Below are positions 45,252 to 54,224 of a stretch of DNA of 64,000 bases, one piece after another. Within the stretch, counting starts at the first letter, position 1. Each line of letters opens with the position of its first letter. The position numbers and the translations under genes were made by a program. A model generated the notes under the pieces. It saw nothing but the letters and a program-made list of their open reading frames with translations, did no database searches and was not told the DNA's origin. Where the stretch lies: the NCBI RefSeq assembly GCF_900142175.1, contig NZ_FQZX01000001.1, positions 1,488,001 through 1,552,000 of the forward strand. The letters run 5' to 3'. Source of the stretch: Maribacter aquivivus. GTDB taxonomy: Bacteria > Bacteroidota > Bacteroidia > Flavobacteriales > Flavobacteriaceae.

Positions 45252-47123
45252 ATGAAGAAAAATGTTTTAATTATTGCTTTTGCCTTAATCCTAAATGCCT
45301 GCGGTGCAGGTAAGGTGCTTATGTCCGCCGAAAATAGTCCTATTTTGACTTCTATAGATTTGGTCAATATTGTAGACGATAAAGTTCAGGTGGGTGTAAA
45401 CCCTGGTGCATTCACTACTTCTACCGTAATATTTAGAATACCTAAAACTGTGCCGGGTACATATAGTTCAGATAATTACGGACAGTATATTGAAGATTTT
45501 GAGGCTCTTGATTATAAGGGTAATTTATTAAATAGCAAGAAACTTGATGATAACACTTGGAGTATTTCTGGAGCTGTTCAATTAGATAAAGTACAATATT
45601 GGGTTAATGACACCTATGATACCGAGAATGATGTTGAAGATGCTGTATTCTCACCAGCGGGAACAAATATTTCTAAGGGAAGTAATTTTATGCTTAACCT
45701 TCATGGATTTGTTGGTTATTTTGATGGATTTAAAGAAGTTCCATATGCTATACAAATTAAAAAACCTGCCGATTTAATTGCTACTACGACACTGTCAGGT
45801 GAGGTGGGAGGAAAGATTGATCCGCTTTTGGATGCTTTTACTGCTAAGCGTTATTTTGAAGTGATAGACAACCCGATTATGTATGCTAAACCGAATACAG
45901 AAACTTTTGAGATTAATGGTATTACGGTAACACTTAGTCTGTATTCTCCAAATGATGTTTACAAGGCGTCTGATTTAAAAGATAGAATGGTAGCTATGAT
46001 GGGTGCTCAAAAGAAGTTTTTGGGTAATGTTGATAGTACTAAAGAATATAATATTTTATTATATATGTCTGATGTTAATATACCAGATGCTCATGGTTAT
46101 GGAGCCTTAGAACATCATACTTCGACTGTTGTTGTATTGCCGGAGGCAATGGATATTGGTCGTTTAGAGCAGGCTATGGTAGATGTGGTCTCTCATGAGT
46201 TTTTCCATATTGTAACTCCACTATCGGTTCATTCTAAAGAGATTCAGTATTTCGATTTTAATGATCCAAAAATGTCAGAACATTTATGGATGTATGAAGG
46301 AACTACAGAGTATTTTGCCAACCTATTTCAGATTCAGCAGGGTCTAATCTCGGAAGAAGATTTTTATGAACGTATGCTAGGTAAAATCACTAATTCTAAA
46401 TTTTATGATGATAGCATGTCTTTTACGATGATGAGTAAAAATATATTAGAGCAACCTTATGAACCTAATTATGCTAATGTATATGAGAAAGGGGCTTTAA
46501 TTAATATGTGTCTTGATATCATTTTAAGAGAAAAAAGTAATGGAGAAAAAGGGATGCTTTGGTTAATGAAAGAATTATCTAAAAAATATGGTACCGATAT
46601 TCCTTTTGAAGATGAAGCTTTATTTTCAGAAATCGTTTCTATGACCTATCCAGAAGTTGATTCATTTTTTAAAGCGCACGTTATTGGTACTACACCTATT
46701 GACTATAATACTTTTTTTGCTAAGGTTGGTTTGGCTACTAAGGATGTCGAAAAGCCTACTGGTTACTTTTTTGATGGTCAAGTACCTTATATGGATGTAG
46801 ATGTTCAAAATGATAGTGTGGTTTTTATTCGTGAGAATATTGAATTGAATTCTTTTTTCAATGATTTAAAATTACAAGGAGGTGATATTTTTAGAACTAT
46901 AAATGAGCAAGAGATCAACTTGGAAACACTTCGTCCTATAATAGGGGAGAGTTTTGGTTGGACTCCAGAAACTGTTGTTAGTGTGACTGTTGAGAGAGAT
47001 GGTGAAATGGTATCTGTTACTGGACCTGTTGGTCAACCGGTAAAGAAGGTTAAGAAAATAGTAGCTCTAGAAGGTATTGCTGAAGAAACAGTTACGTTGC
47101 GTAATGCCTGGTTGAAAAATTAG
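45252..47123 (+). CDS. M61 family (glycyl aminopeptidase) lipoprotein
   Basis: A 623-residue exported metallopeptidase if started at MKKNVLIIAFALILNACGAG (ATG 45252), which gives a classic lipoprotein signal with cysteine 17; an ATG four codons upstream (45240) is also possible. The M61 zinc site is VVSHEFFHIVTPLS (HExxH) with the third ligand in WMYEGTTEYFANLF. The C-terminal part contains a PDZ-like domain (LKLQGGDIFRTINEQEINL). M61 enzymes prefer N-terminal glycine or alanine. It is a single gene; a hairpin shared with the convergent tsf gene follows. Confidence 0.93.
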   Translation: MKKNVLIIAFALILNACGAGKVLMSAENSPILTSIDLVNIVDDKVQVGVNPGAFTTSTVIFRIPKTVPGTYSSDNYGQYIEDFEALDYKGNLLNSKKLDDNTWSISGAVQLDKVQYWVNDTYDTENDVEDAVFSPAGTNISKGSNFMLNLHGFVGYFDGFKEVPYAIQIKKPADLIATTTLSGEVGGKIDPLLDAFTAKRYFEVIDNPIMYAKPNTETFEINGITVTLSLYSPNDVYKASDLKDRMVAMMGAQKKFLGNVDSTKEYNILLYMSDVNIPDAHGYGALEHHTSTVVVLPEAMDIGRLEQAMVDVVSHEFFHIVTPLSVHSKEIQYFDFNDPKMSEHLWMYEGTTEYFANLFQIQQGLISEEDFYERMLGKITNSKFYDDSMSFTMMSKNILEQPYEPNYANVYEKGALINMCLDIILREKSNGEKGMLWLMKELSKKYGTDIPFEDEALFSEIVSMTYPEVDSFFKAHVIGTTPIDYNTFFAKVGLATKDVEKPTGYFFDGQVPYMDVDVQNDSVVFIRENIELNSFFNDLKLQGGDIFRTINEQEINLETLRPIIGESFGWTPETVVSVTVERDGEMVSVTGPVGQPVKKVKKIVALEGIAEETVTLRNAWLKN

Positions 47124-47146
47124 AGAATTACTTAAATATTTTAAAT

Positions 47147-47186
47147 AAAAAAACCGTCTACTTTTTACAGTAAGACGGTTTTTTAT
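47147..47186. terminator. bidirectional terminator between M61 and tsf genes
   Basis: AAAAACCGTCT and AGACGGTTTTT flank a loop with further partial pairing. A-rich sequence before and T-rich sequence after let it act for both converging transcripts. Confidence 0.85.
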
Positions 47187-47205
47187 TGAGTTAGTTGTAT
47201 TGTAA

Positions 47206-48030
47206 TTAACCTAATGCAACTCTTTTAAATGCTACTACTTCTAAGTTAGAATCAATAGATTTTACATATTGAGCAACACTTTGTTTGCTGTCTTTGATGA
47301 AATCTTGGTTTACCAAGGTGTTGTCTTTAAAGAAACGCTTTAATTTACCTTTAGAGATATTTTCAAGCATTGCTTCTGGCTTACCTTCTTGACGAAGTTG
47401 ATCCTTTGCAATTTCAATTTCTTTATCAATAACAGATTGGTCAACACCATCTTCATTTAAAGCTACTGGGTTCATTGCAGCAGCCTGCATAGAAACATCT
47501 TTAGCAACTTCTGCAGCACCTGCTACAGCAGCTGAAAGACCTGTTAAAACAGCTATTTTGTTTCCTGCGTGAATATAATAACCAACGAAAGGAGCGCTTA
47601 ATGTTTCAAAACCACCTATTTCGATTTTCTCACCAATAACACCAGTTTGCTCAGTAAGTTTTTCTTGTACAGTCATTCCTTTGTAATCAGCAGCTAAAAA
47701 TGCTTCTTTAGAATCAAAGTTGATTGCTAAATCTGCTAATTCAGTAGCTAGTGTTACAAAAGTTTCGTTTATAGCAACGAAATCTGTTTCACAGTTCAAA
47801 GAAATAATAACACCTTTTGTGTTATCGCTATTTACTTTTGCGATTGCTGCACCTTCAGAAGAATCTCTGTCAGCTCTTTTTGCTGCAACTTTTTGACCTT
47901 TTTTACGAAGAACTTCGATTGCAGTTTCAAAATCGCCATCAGCTTCAACTAATGCTTTTTTGCAATCCATCATTCCTGCACCAGTAGTTTTTCTTAATCT
48001 GTTAACTTCTGCAGCTGTAATTTTTGCCAT
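47206..48030 (-). CDS. tsf: elongation factor Ts
   Basis: A 274-residue nucleotide exchange factor for EF-Tu. The N-terminal UBA-like domain has VNRLRKTTGAGMMDCKKALV (9-28), followed by the conserved IEVLRKKGQKVAAKRADRD and GVIISLNCETDFVAINETF. Length is usual for Bacteroidota. It lies 70 bp downstream of rpsB on the same strand. A short GC hairpin (48049-48064) in that gap lacks a T run and is probably a processing or attenuation element at most. Confidence 0.98.
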   Translation of the reverse strand: MAKITAAEVNRLRKTTGAGMMDCKKALVEADGDFETAIEVLRKKGQKVAAKRADRDSSEGAAIAKVNSDNTKGVIISLNCETDFVAINETFVTLATELADLAINFDSKEAFLAADYKGMTVQEKLTEQTGVIGEKIEIGGFETLSAPFVGYYIHAGNKIAVLTGLSAAVAGAAEVAKDVSMQAAAMNPVALNEDGVDQSVIDKEIEIAKDQLRQEGKPEAMLENISKGKLKRFFKDNTLVNQDFIKDSKQSVAQYVKSIDSNLEVVAFKRVALG

Positions 48031-48100
48031 TTTATTTACTTTTAATGTACCCGTTTTACCGGGTTGTTCTTAGATTTTTTTATATCAAAAATAGAGTAAC

Positions 48101-49210
48101 TTATTCTACACCACCTTTAGTGTTGTCTTGCCACTCTTTAAGTTCGTCCCATTTACCATCAGCAGCCATTTTAGCTTGCTTTGGCCAAGAGGTAGGATCT
48201 AAATGAGCCATTCTTGAACTTGCTTCGGTTAAGATTTCTTTGATTTTTTCAGCTTCTCCTTTAGAAAGATCTGCGAAAGTAGTAATACCTGCAGCAACTA
48301 ATGCTTCAGCAGCTTTAGGGCCAATACCTTCAACTTTAGTTAAATCGTCAGCTTCAGCTTTAGTAGCCTTGGCAACTACTGGTTCAGCCTTTACTTCTGG
48401 CTCAGCTATCACTTCTGGTTCAGCTTTTGCTGGAGTTGGTTCTGGCTTTTCAGCAGTAACTTTCTTCTTTGGAGCTTTATCTTTTTTCTCAGATTTACCT
48501 TCAGATGCATCACCTTTTTCAGCCTTACGTTCAGCAAGACCTTCAGCAACTGCATTTGTAACTTCTGTCATAATGATGTCAATTGACTTAGAAGCATCAT
48601 CGTTAGAAGGTATAAGGTAATCTACATCTCTAGGATCACAGTTAGTGTCGACCATTGCGAAAATAGGAATGTTTAATTTTTGAGCTTCTTTTACTGCAAT
48701 GTGCTCTCTCATTGTATCAACGATGAACAATGCACCTGGTAAACGAGTCATTTCAGAAATTGAACCTAAGTTCTTTTCTAATTTTGCACGTAAACGGTCA
48801 ACTTGCAATCTTTCTTTTTTAGATAGTGTAAGGAAAGTACCATCTTTCTTCATACGATCGATAGAAGCCATTTTCTTAACAGCTTTACGTATTGTAACGA
48901 AGTTTGTTAACATACCACCTGGCCATCTTTCTGTGATGTAAGGCATGTTTACTGCTGCTGCTTTTTCAGCAACGATGTCTTTTGCTTGTTTTTTGGTAGC
49001 TACGAAAAGTATTTTTCTACCTGATGCTGCAATCTTGCTAAGAGCCTCATTGGTCTCGTCTAATTTTGCAACTGTTTTGTAAAGGTTGATTACGTGAATA
49101 CCATTACGCTCCATGTAGATGTAAGGAGCCATGTTCGGATTCCACTTTCTTGTTAGGTGACCAAAATGTACACCTGCTTCTAATAATTGTTTTACTTCGA
49201 CTCTCGCCAT
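48101..49210 (-). CDS. rpsB: 30S ribosomal protein S2 with C-terminal helix-hairpin-helix extension
   Basis: A 369-residue protein. Residues 1-225 are the standard S2 (VKQLLEAGVHFGHLTRKWNP, RWPGGMLTNFVTIRKAV, PGALFIVDTMREHIAV). After that comes a lysine/alanine/proline/glutamate linker (225-285) and a helix-hairpin-helix-like domain (LTKVEGIGPKAAEALVAAG, about 286-304), then a tail with LDPTSWPKQAKMAADGKWDE. Typical S2 is about 240-260 residues, so the extension adds some 110. From memory, the same HhH plus WPKQA tail occurs on L21 in flavobacteria. Its role is unknown; a nucleic-acid or ribosome contact is plausible. It is followed by tsf. Confidence 0.96.
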   Translation of the reverse strand: MARVEVKQLLEAGVHFGHLTRKWNPNMAPYIYMERNGIHVINLYKTVAKLDETNEALSKIAASGRKILFVATKKQAKDIVAEKAAAVNMPYITERWPGGMLTNFVTIRKAVKKMASIDRMKKDGTFLTLSKKERLQVDRLRAKLEKNLGSISEMTRLPGALFIVDTMREHIAVKEAQKLNIPIFAMVDTNCDPRDVDYLIPSNDDASKSIDIIMTEVTNAVAEGLAERKAEKGDASEGKSEKKDKAPKKKVTAEKPEPTPAKAEPEVIAEPEVKAEPVVAKATKAEADDLTKVEGIGPKAAEALVAAGITTFADLSKGEAEKIKEILTEASSRMAHLDPTSWPKQAKMAADGKWDELKEWQDNTKGGVE

Positions 49211-49406
49211 TTTAATTTAGTTTACGTTCTTATGAATTAGCAATGATAAAGTGGTATTTGCATGAGCAAAAGCCTTCACCATTTAGATGCTAAACTAATC
49301 TTACCTTTAATTTTAAAGTGATTAAAGGATTTTTAATTGCCCCCAAAAGGACTTTCAATGAACTTGTTAATACTCTGGATTTTCCAGTATGATAAAATAT
49401 AAAAAT

Positions 49407-49427
49407 AGGCACCCAAAAAGGGTGCCT
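49407..49427 (-). terminator. terminator of the rplM-rpsI operon
   Basis: AGGCACCC and GGGTGCCT form an 8-bp GC-rich stem with a 5-base loop; on the minus strand a T-rich run follows. It lies 20 bp past the rpsI stop. Confidence 0.8.
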
Positions 49428-49446
49428 GGTAATCTTGTAACTCGAA

Positions 49447-49833
49447 TTAACGTTTCGAGAATTGGAATTTTTTACGTGCTTTCTTCTGACCGAATTTCTT
49501 ACGTTCAACCATTCTTGGATCTCTAGTTAATAGACCTTCTGGTTTCAAGACAATTCTGTTTTCAGCATCAATCTCACACATTGCTCTAGATAAAGCAAGA
49601 CGAATAGCTTCTGCTTGACCAGTAATACCACCACCGTAAACATTTACCTTTACGTCGTAAGTATCTAAGCTTTCAGTTAAAGTGAAAGGTTGTTTTACTT
49701 TGTATTGAAGTGTTGCAGTTGGAAAGTATACACTTAAATCTTTATTGTTAATAGTGATGTCACCATTACCATCAGAAAGATAAACTCTCGCTACAGCGGT
49801 CTTTCTACGACCAATTTTATGAATTACTTCCAT
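49447..49833 (-). CDS. rpsI: 30S ribosomal protein S9
   Basis: A 128-residue ribosomal protein. The family signature GGGITGQAEAIRLALSRAMC is at 69-88, and the C-terminal basic tail ends KKARKKFQFSKR, which reaches into the P site. The start IGRRKTAVARVYL is typical. It begins 1 bp after the rplM stop and is co-transcribed with it. Confidence 0.98.
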   Translation of the reverse strand: MEVIHKIGRRKTAVARVYLSDGNGDITINNKDLSVYFPTATLQYKVKQPFTLTESLDTYDVKVNVYGGGITGQAEAIRLALSRAMCEIDAENRIVLKPEGLLTRDPRMVERKKFGQKKARKKFQFSKR

Positions 49834-49834
49834 C

Positions 49835-50290
49835 TTATTTAATGTCTTTTAAATTAACAACAGTAGGCTTTTGAGCTTCCTGACCGTGCTCTGTACCTGC
49901 GTAAACTTTTAGGTTTCTAAAAAGCTCAGCACCTAGTCTGTTCTTAGGTAACATACCTTTGATCGCTTTTTCAAGAATACCTTCTGGATTTTTATCCAAT
50001 AATTGTTTTACGGTAGTAGAACGTTGACCACCTGGGTAGCCAGTATATCTCAAGTAGGTTTTATCAGACCACTTGTTTCCAGAAAGAACAATTTTCTCTG
50101 CGTTGATAATAACAACATTATCACCACAATCTACGTGAGGGGTGAAACTTGGCTTGTGCTTTCCTCTTAACAAATAGGCGACTTTAGAAGCCATGCGTCC
50201 TAATGTTTCTCCTTCGGCATCTACCAATAACCACTCTTTGTTGACAGTTGTTCTGTTGGCCGAAACGGTCTTATAACTTAATGTATCCAC
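49835..50290 (-). CDS. rplM: 50S ribosomal protein L13
   Basis: A 151-residue ribosomal protein. Conserved segments include [19 protein letters not shown] (21-39), [19 protein letters not shown] and [20 protein letters not shown]. Length fits. It is the first gene of the rplM-rpsI operon, with a consensus promoter 50 bp upstream. Confidence 0.98.
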   Translation of the reverse strand: MDTLSYKTVSANRTTVNKEWLLVDAEGETLGRMASKVAYLLRGKHKPSFTPHVDCGDNVVIINAEKIVLSGNKWSDKTYLRYTGYPGGQRSTTVKQLLDKNPEGILEKAIKGMLPKNRLGAELFRNLKVYAGTEHGQEAQKPTVVNLKDIK

Positions 50291-50338
50291 TACTGCTATT
50301 TTTAACTATTATTTTAATCAATCCCTAGAAAGGGGCTG

Positions 50339-50369
50339 CAAATCTACAATTATTAAGTTGAATTGCAAA
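50339..50369 (-). promoter_or_regulatory. consensus promoter of rplM-rpsI
   Basis: On the minus strand TTTG (50369-50366) and TAGATTTG (50346-50339) are separated by 19 bp, an exact match to the Bacteroidota TTTG-N19-TAnnTTTG consensus. This is the best promoter in the window. Confidence 0.75.
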
Positions 50370-50537
50370 TACTTGTTTCTTATTTTTTCACATTTTTTCA
50401 ATAAATGCGAAATCTTACTACTTTGCTATTAACGAGATACTGTTAAACTTATTGATTTTATTACTATTTCTGTAACATTTACAATTGTTTAATGTCTCTT
50501 CTAATATTAAAACAATCAACCAAAAGAACTTGCAATT

Positions 50538-53168
50538 ATGAGTAAACGCTTATTCAGGAGTATCATATTTATTTTATTAACGTCTACAGTAGTTGCTCAA
50601 AACGATTCTGTAAAGGTACAAAGGGAATATAATACCGTGCAACTTCCTATAGGTGAAGAAATCATTATTGATGGCGAATTGTCTGATAAAGCATGGGGGA
50701 ATGTTATTTGGGATGATGATTTTACTGTTTTTGAGCCGGATAACGGTAAAAAAGCAAGTCAACGAACAAAATTTAAGATTGCATACGATGCTAAATTTAT
50801 TTATGTAGGTATTCGCTGTTTTGATAGTATACCTGATAAAATAGAAAAACGTCTTGCGCGAAGAGATAACTTTTCTGGAGATTGGATAGAGGTGAATATT
50901 GATAGTTATAATGATAAAAGGACAGCTTTTTCTTTTAATGTTTCTGCAGCAGGGGTAAAGGGTGATGAGTTTATTTCTCAGAACGGTGATTTTTGGGATG
51001 CCAGTTGGAACCCAATTTGGTACACGGCCGCAAATATTGATGAAGAAGGATGGACCGCAGAAATGAAAATTCCGTTTAGTCAATTGAAGTTTGGTGCTGC
51101 TGAAGAACAGGTATGGGGACTTCAAATACATAGAAGATATTTTAGGGGAGAAGAACGTTCTATTTGGCAACCAATTTCTTTAGAGGCACCGGGTTGGGTA
51201 AGTGAATTTGGTAGGTTGAATGGTTTAAAGAATATTGAACCGCAAAAACAATTGGAGATTCAGCCGTTTTTAGTGAATCAGTTCGATAGCTATCCATCTG
51301 AAACCGGCAACCCTTTTAGAGATGGTAAAGATTATATTCTTAATGCGGGTTTAGATGCTAAAATAGGATTGACCAATGACTTAACTTTAGATTTAACGGT
51401 TAATCCAGATTTCGGACAGGTAGATGCTGATCCAGGTGCAATTGCATTAGACGGATTTCAAATATTTTTTGAAGAACGAAGACCTTTCTTTATTGAAAAC
51501 AAAAATATATTCGACTATGAGTTTGCTGATGGTAACGACAATGTCTTTTATAGTAGAAGAATAGGTAGAAGTCCGCAAGGCTATGCAGATGTAACAGAAA
51601 ATGAATTCGTCGATCAACCTACGAACTCAACAATATTGGGGGCTGCTAAGTTTTCTGGGAAAACTAAAAACGGATGGTCTTTAGGATTGTTAGAAAGTGT
51701 TACCGGTAAAATGTACGCAGATATCGAAGATGTTGCTGGTAATAAAAGATCAGAACTGGTTGAGCCGTTAACTAATTATATGGTGGGTAGGGTGCAAAAA
51801 GATTTTAATGAAAGAAATTCTTATTTGGGCGGAATATTTACCGCTACGAATAGAAATTTGCCCAATCATCTTGAGTTTTTAAGAAGTGGTGCTTATACCG
51901 GTGGTTTAGATTTTAAACATAATTGGAAGAATAGAAATTATTATGTTGAGGGCAATATAGTGGGTAGTCATGTTGTAGGTAGTGAAGAAGCAATTGCACG
52001 AACACAAAACAGTATTACTCACTTATTTCAAAGAATAGATGCTGGTCATGTTTCTGTTGATGACACTAGAACATCACTTACGGGTACGGGCGGTAAGATA
52101 GAAATAGGTAAAGCTGGTGGTGGAAATTGGAGGTATGATGGCGGAATCATTTGGCGATCACCGGAATTGGAACTGAACGACATCGGATTTTTAAGACAGG
52201 CAGATGAAATAAAACAAACGGCTTCAGTAAGTAGATTGTTTATAAAACCTACTAATTTTTATAGAAGGGCTAACATGGAGTTAAGTCAATATTCAACCTA
52301 CGACTTTGATGGTAATTATAATCGAATTCAATATCAATTTGAAGGTTTTATCAATTATAAAAATAATTGGTGGACAGAAGTAGGTGCTGCACATAAGCCT
52401 CGTATATTCTCAAATACCGTACTTCGTGGCGGACCACGTTGGCGCTGGTCAGATGAGAATTTTGCATATCTATTCTTCGGTTCTGATAGTAGAAAGAAAT
52501 TGAGTTTTACCTTGGGTTATGTAAATAGCCAAGCAGCCGAAAATAACTTCTCATTAGCGCGTTATGTGTTTAGATTATACTATCAGCCTTTTGATGCTTT
52601 TAACCTGTCTATTTCTTCTGAGTTTGAGGAGAATCCGAATAAGACGCAGTATGTTACCGAAACCAATTTTAATGGCGATGCAAGATATATTACCGGTAAT
52701 ATTGATCAAAAAACGTTTAGTACTTCCATTCGTTTTAATTATAGTATAAACCCAAATTTATCTATTCAGTATTATGGAGAGCCATTTATATCTAGAGGTA
52801 CATATACCGATTTTAATTACGTGAATAACCCTATTGCTGAAAAGTTGAATGAGCGAGTAACCTTATTTTCAGATAATCAAATTTCGAAATCTACTAGTAC
52901 TGATGATTATTTGATTGATGAAGATTTTGATGGAGCTATAGATTATCAGATTGAAAATCCAGATTTTTCATATGTTCAATTTAGATCCAACTTAGTGTTA
53001 AGGTGGGAATATGTGCCTGGTTCAGAAATCTTTTTGGTATGGTCTCAAGGAGTTGTGGGGGCAGGGAACCCAAGTGAAACATTAGGTAGAAATTTAGATC
53101 AACAAATTTTGGGTCAGAAGAAAGATAACACGTTTTTGCTGAAAGCAACATATCGGTTTATACTGTAA
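50538..53168 (+). CDS. DUF5916 outer-membrane protein with CBM9-like domain
   Basis: An 876-residue exported protein. The signal peptide is MSKRLFRSIIFILLTSTVVAQ. Residues about 35-230 form a CBM9-like domain (IDGELSDKAWGNVIWDDDF, WIEVNIDSYNDKRTAFSFNV, EGWTAEMKIPFSQLKFG). The remainder is the DUF5916 region, which looks like a large beta-barrel (NPDFGQVDADPGAIALDGFQ, FFEERRPFFIENKNIF) and ends in LKATYRFIL, a C-terminal outer-membrane strand. The function is unknown; the domain pair is very common in flavobacteria. It is divergent from rplM with a 247-bp gap that contains the rplM promoter and otherwise nothing I recognise. Confidence 0.92.
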   Translation: MSKRLFRSIIFILLTSTVVAQNDSVKVQREYNTVQLPIGEEIIIDGELSDKAWGNVIWDDDFTVFEPDNGKKASQRTKFKIAYDAKFIYVGIRCFDSIPDKIEKRLARRDNFSGDWIEVNIDSYNDKRTAFSFNVSAAGVKGDEFISQNGDFWDASWNPIWYTAANIDEEGWTAEMKIPFSQLKFGAAEEQVWGLQIHRRYFRGEERSIWQPISLEAPGWVSEFGRLNGLKNIEPQKQLEIQPFLVNQFDSYPSETGNPFRDGKDYILNAGLDAKIGLTNDLTLDLTVNPDFGQVDADPGAIALDGFQIFFEERRPFFIENKNIFDYEFADGNDNVFYSRRIGRSPQGYADVTENEFVDQPTNSTILGAAKFSGKTKNGWSLGLLESVTGKMYADIEDVAGNKRSELVEPLTNYMVGRVQKDFNERNSYLGGIFTATNRNLPNHLEFLRSGAYTGGLDFKHNWKNRNYYVEGNIVGSHVVGSEEAIARTQNSITHLFQRIDAGHVSVDDTRTSLTGTGGKIEIGKAGGGNWRYDGGIIWRSPELELNDIGFLRQADEIKQTASVSRLFIKPTNFYRRANMELSQYSTYDFDGNYNRIQYQFEGFINYKNNWWTEVGAAHKPRIFSNTVLRGGPRWRWSDENFAYLFFGSDSRKKLSFTLGYVNSQAAENNFSLARYVFRLYYQPFDAFNLSISSEFEENPNKTQYVTETNFNGDARYITGNIDQKTFSTSIRFNYSINPNLSIQYYGEPFISRGTYTDFNYVNNPIAEKLNERVTLFSDNQISKSTSTDDYLIDEDFDGAIDYQIENPDFSYVQFRSNLVLRWEYVPGSEIFLVWSQGVVGAGNPSETLGRNLDQQILGQKKDNTFLLKATYRFIL

Positions 53169-53262
53169 GTACTTGGTTTTTGTTAGGTAGCTGTTTGTGC
53201 AGGTATGAAATAATAAGTTGATTTTTTCGTTTTTATGCTTATACAACCAAAAAATCTAAACA

Positions 53263-53769
53263 ATGTATAAACGTATTTTACTTAGTGCAGCTATGGTATT
53301 AGCCATAGTTTCTTGCAGCTCTGACAAAGATGAGACTGAGTCAGAAGCAGAAATTAATAAGACTGCAATAGTTGGCACATGGGATGCTACTGAACTTACA
53401 ATTGATAATGAAACAGCAAGTGATGATGTTAAGTTTGGGAAACAAATTTTAGATTTCCTATCTAATAAAGATTGCTATATTATTACATTACAATTTAATG
53501 AGGATCTAAGTGCTATAGCGTCTAATTCTGCTAATTATGTAGAAGTTAATGCTACGGCAGATGGTTTAGATATACCTTGTCCAACAGAATCTGATACAAA
53601 CGCAAGTACGTATACTTTTGATGGTGAGACTGTAACGACCATAGATGAAGATGGTGAAGAGTTAGCTATTGGTGTAACTATAGATGGCAATGTAATGACA
53701 GTTGATGCAAGTGATCTTGATATTCCTAATTTCTCAGAAGACGGACAATTGATTTTTGTGAAGCGATAA
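53263..53769 (+). CDS. lipocalin-like lipoprotein
   Basis: A 168-residue lipoprotein with signal MYKRILLSAAMVLAIVSCSS and lipidated cysteine 18, followed by an acidic Asp/Glu-rich spacer. IVGTWDATELTIDNE and the regular beta-strand pattern that ends NFSEDGQLIFVKR are typical of the lipocalin-like family of Bacteroidota lipoproteins. The ligand is unknown. It follows the DUF5916 gene by 94 bp and has its own terminator. Confidence 0.8.
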   Translation: MYKRILLSAAMVLAIVSCSSDKDETESEAEINKTAIVGTWDATELTIDNETASDDVKFGKQILDFLSNKDCYIITLQFNEDLSAIASNSANYVEVNATADGLDIPCPTESDTNASTYTFDGETVTTIDEDGEELAIGVTIDGNVMTVDASDLDIPNFSEDGQLIFVKR

Positions 53770-53797
53770 ACTAGATTCAATTATATTAAAAAAAATG

Positions 53798-53826
53798 ACC
53801 CTTGCATTTATTGTAAGGGTTTTTTA
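53798..53826. terminator. terminator after the lipocalin-like gene
   Basis: ACCCTT and AAGGGT arms with further pairing toward the loop, followed by a T run. It overlaps the 3' end of the convergent T9SS sorting-domain gene by 3 bp and may serve both. Confidence 0.75.
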
Positions 53827-54135
53827 TTGCTTGATAAATTTAGCTTTTACATTTTGATGTTCAGATTGTATGGAGATCATATACAATCCTTTTTCAAGAT
53901 TGAAAACGGGAATGTTCAGAGAATTTCTTTTAATGTCCCATTGGTGGTAGATAATTTGGGTCCCGTAGCTATCTCTGATGCTTATAGCCGCCTTCGAATC
54001 ATTTTTGAGTCCTAAGACATTAATGACATTCGTTGCAGGGTTAGGAAACACTTTTATAGTACTTTCCGCATCTTGGGCAAACAACTGTGTTGCGCTAAAG
54101 ATGATAAAAAGTGATATGAGAAAAAGACGTTTCAT
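53824..54135 (-). CDS. 103-residue protein made of a signal peptide and a T9SS type A sorting domain
   Basis: The signal peptide is MKRLFLISLFIIFSATQLFA. Almost all of the mature protein is a type IX secretion C-terminal domain: TIKVFPNPATNVINVLGL (27-44), then LNIPVFNLEKGLYMISIQ and the terminal VKAKFIKQ. Only about five residues lie between the signal peptide and the sorting domain, so there is no passenger. It could be a gene remnant, a substrate mimic that modulates the secretion machine, or a small surface protein. An inverted repeat precedes the start codon. It lies downstream of the FN3 lipoprotein and LRR genes on the same strand. Confidence 0.88.
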   Translation of the reverse strand: MKRLFLISLFIIFSATQLFAQDAESTIKVFPNPATNVINVLGLKNDSKAAISIRDSYGTQIIYHQWDIKRNSLNIPVFNLEKGLYMISIQSEHQNVKAKFIKQ

Positions 54136-54140
54136 AAAAT

Positions 54141-54170
54141 ATAGCGTACCTCATAGTAGAAGTACACTAT
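54141..54170 (-). promoter_or_regulatory. 5' leader hairpin of the sorting-domain gene
   Basis: ATAGTGTAC and GTACGCTAT (minus strand) can pair over 9 bp with one G-U; the G-U is possible only in the RNA made from the minus strand, the coding direction. The element begins 5 bp upstream of the start codon, so it could hide the ribosome binding site. Confidence 0.4.
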
Positions 54171-54224
54171 ATGCTAACGTTTGTAAAATACCTTTTCGTC
54201 TTTCTTTAAATAAACTTTAACTTT

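Noticed and set aside
48049..48064. Terminator between rpsB and tsf
   Set aside because: Only a 5-bp stem and no T run; the two genes are expected to be co-transcribed.
48240..48620. A 126-residue plus-strand ORF opposite rpsB
   Set aside because: Low-complexity Ser/Ala/Gly composition mirrors the Lys/Ala/Glu/Pro-rich linker of S2; antisense shadow.
49290..49508. A 72-residue minus-strand ORF at the end of rpsI
   Set aside because: Out of frame with rpsI and runs through the rpsI terminator; no coding features.
50577..51170. A 197-residue minus-strand ORF inside the DUF5916 gene
   Set aside because: Fully antisense to a well-supported gene; composition is cysteine- and phenylalanine-rich with no domain, as expected for a shadow frame.
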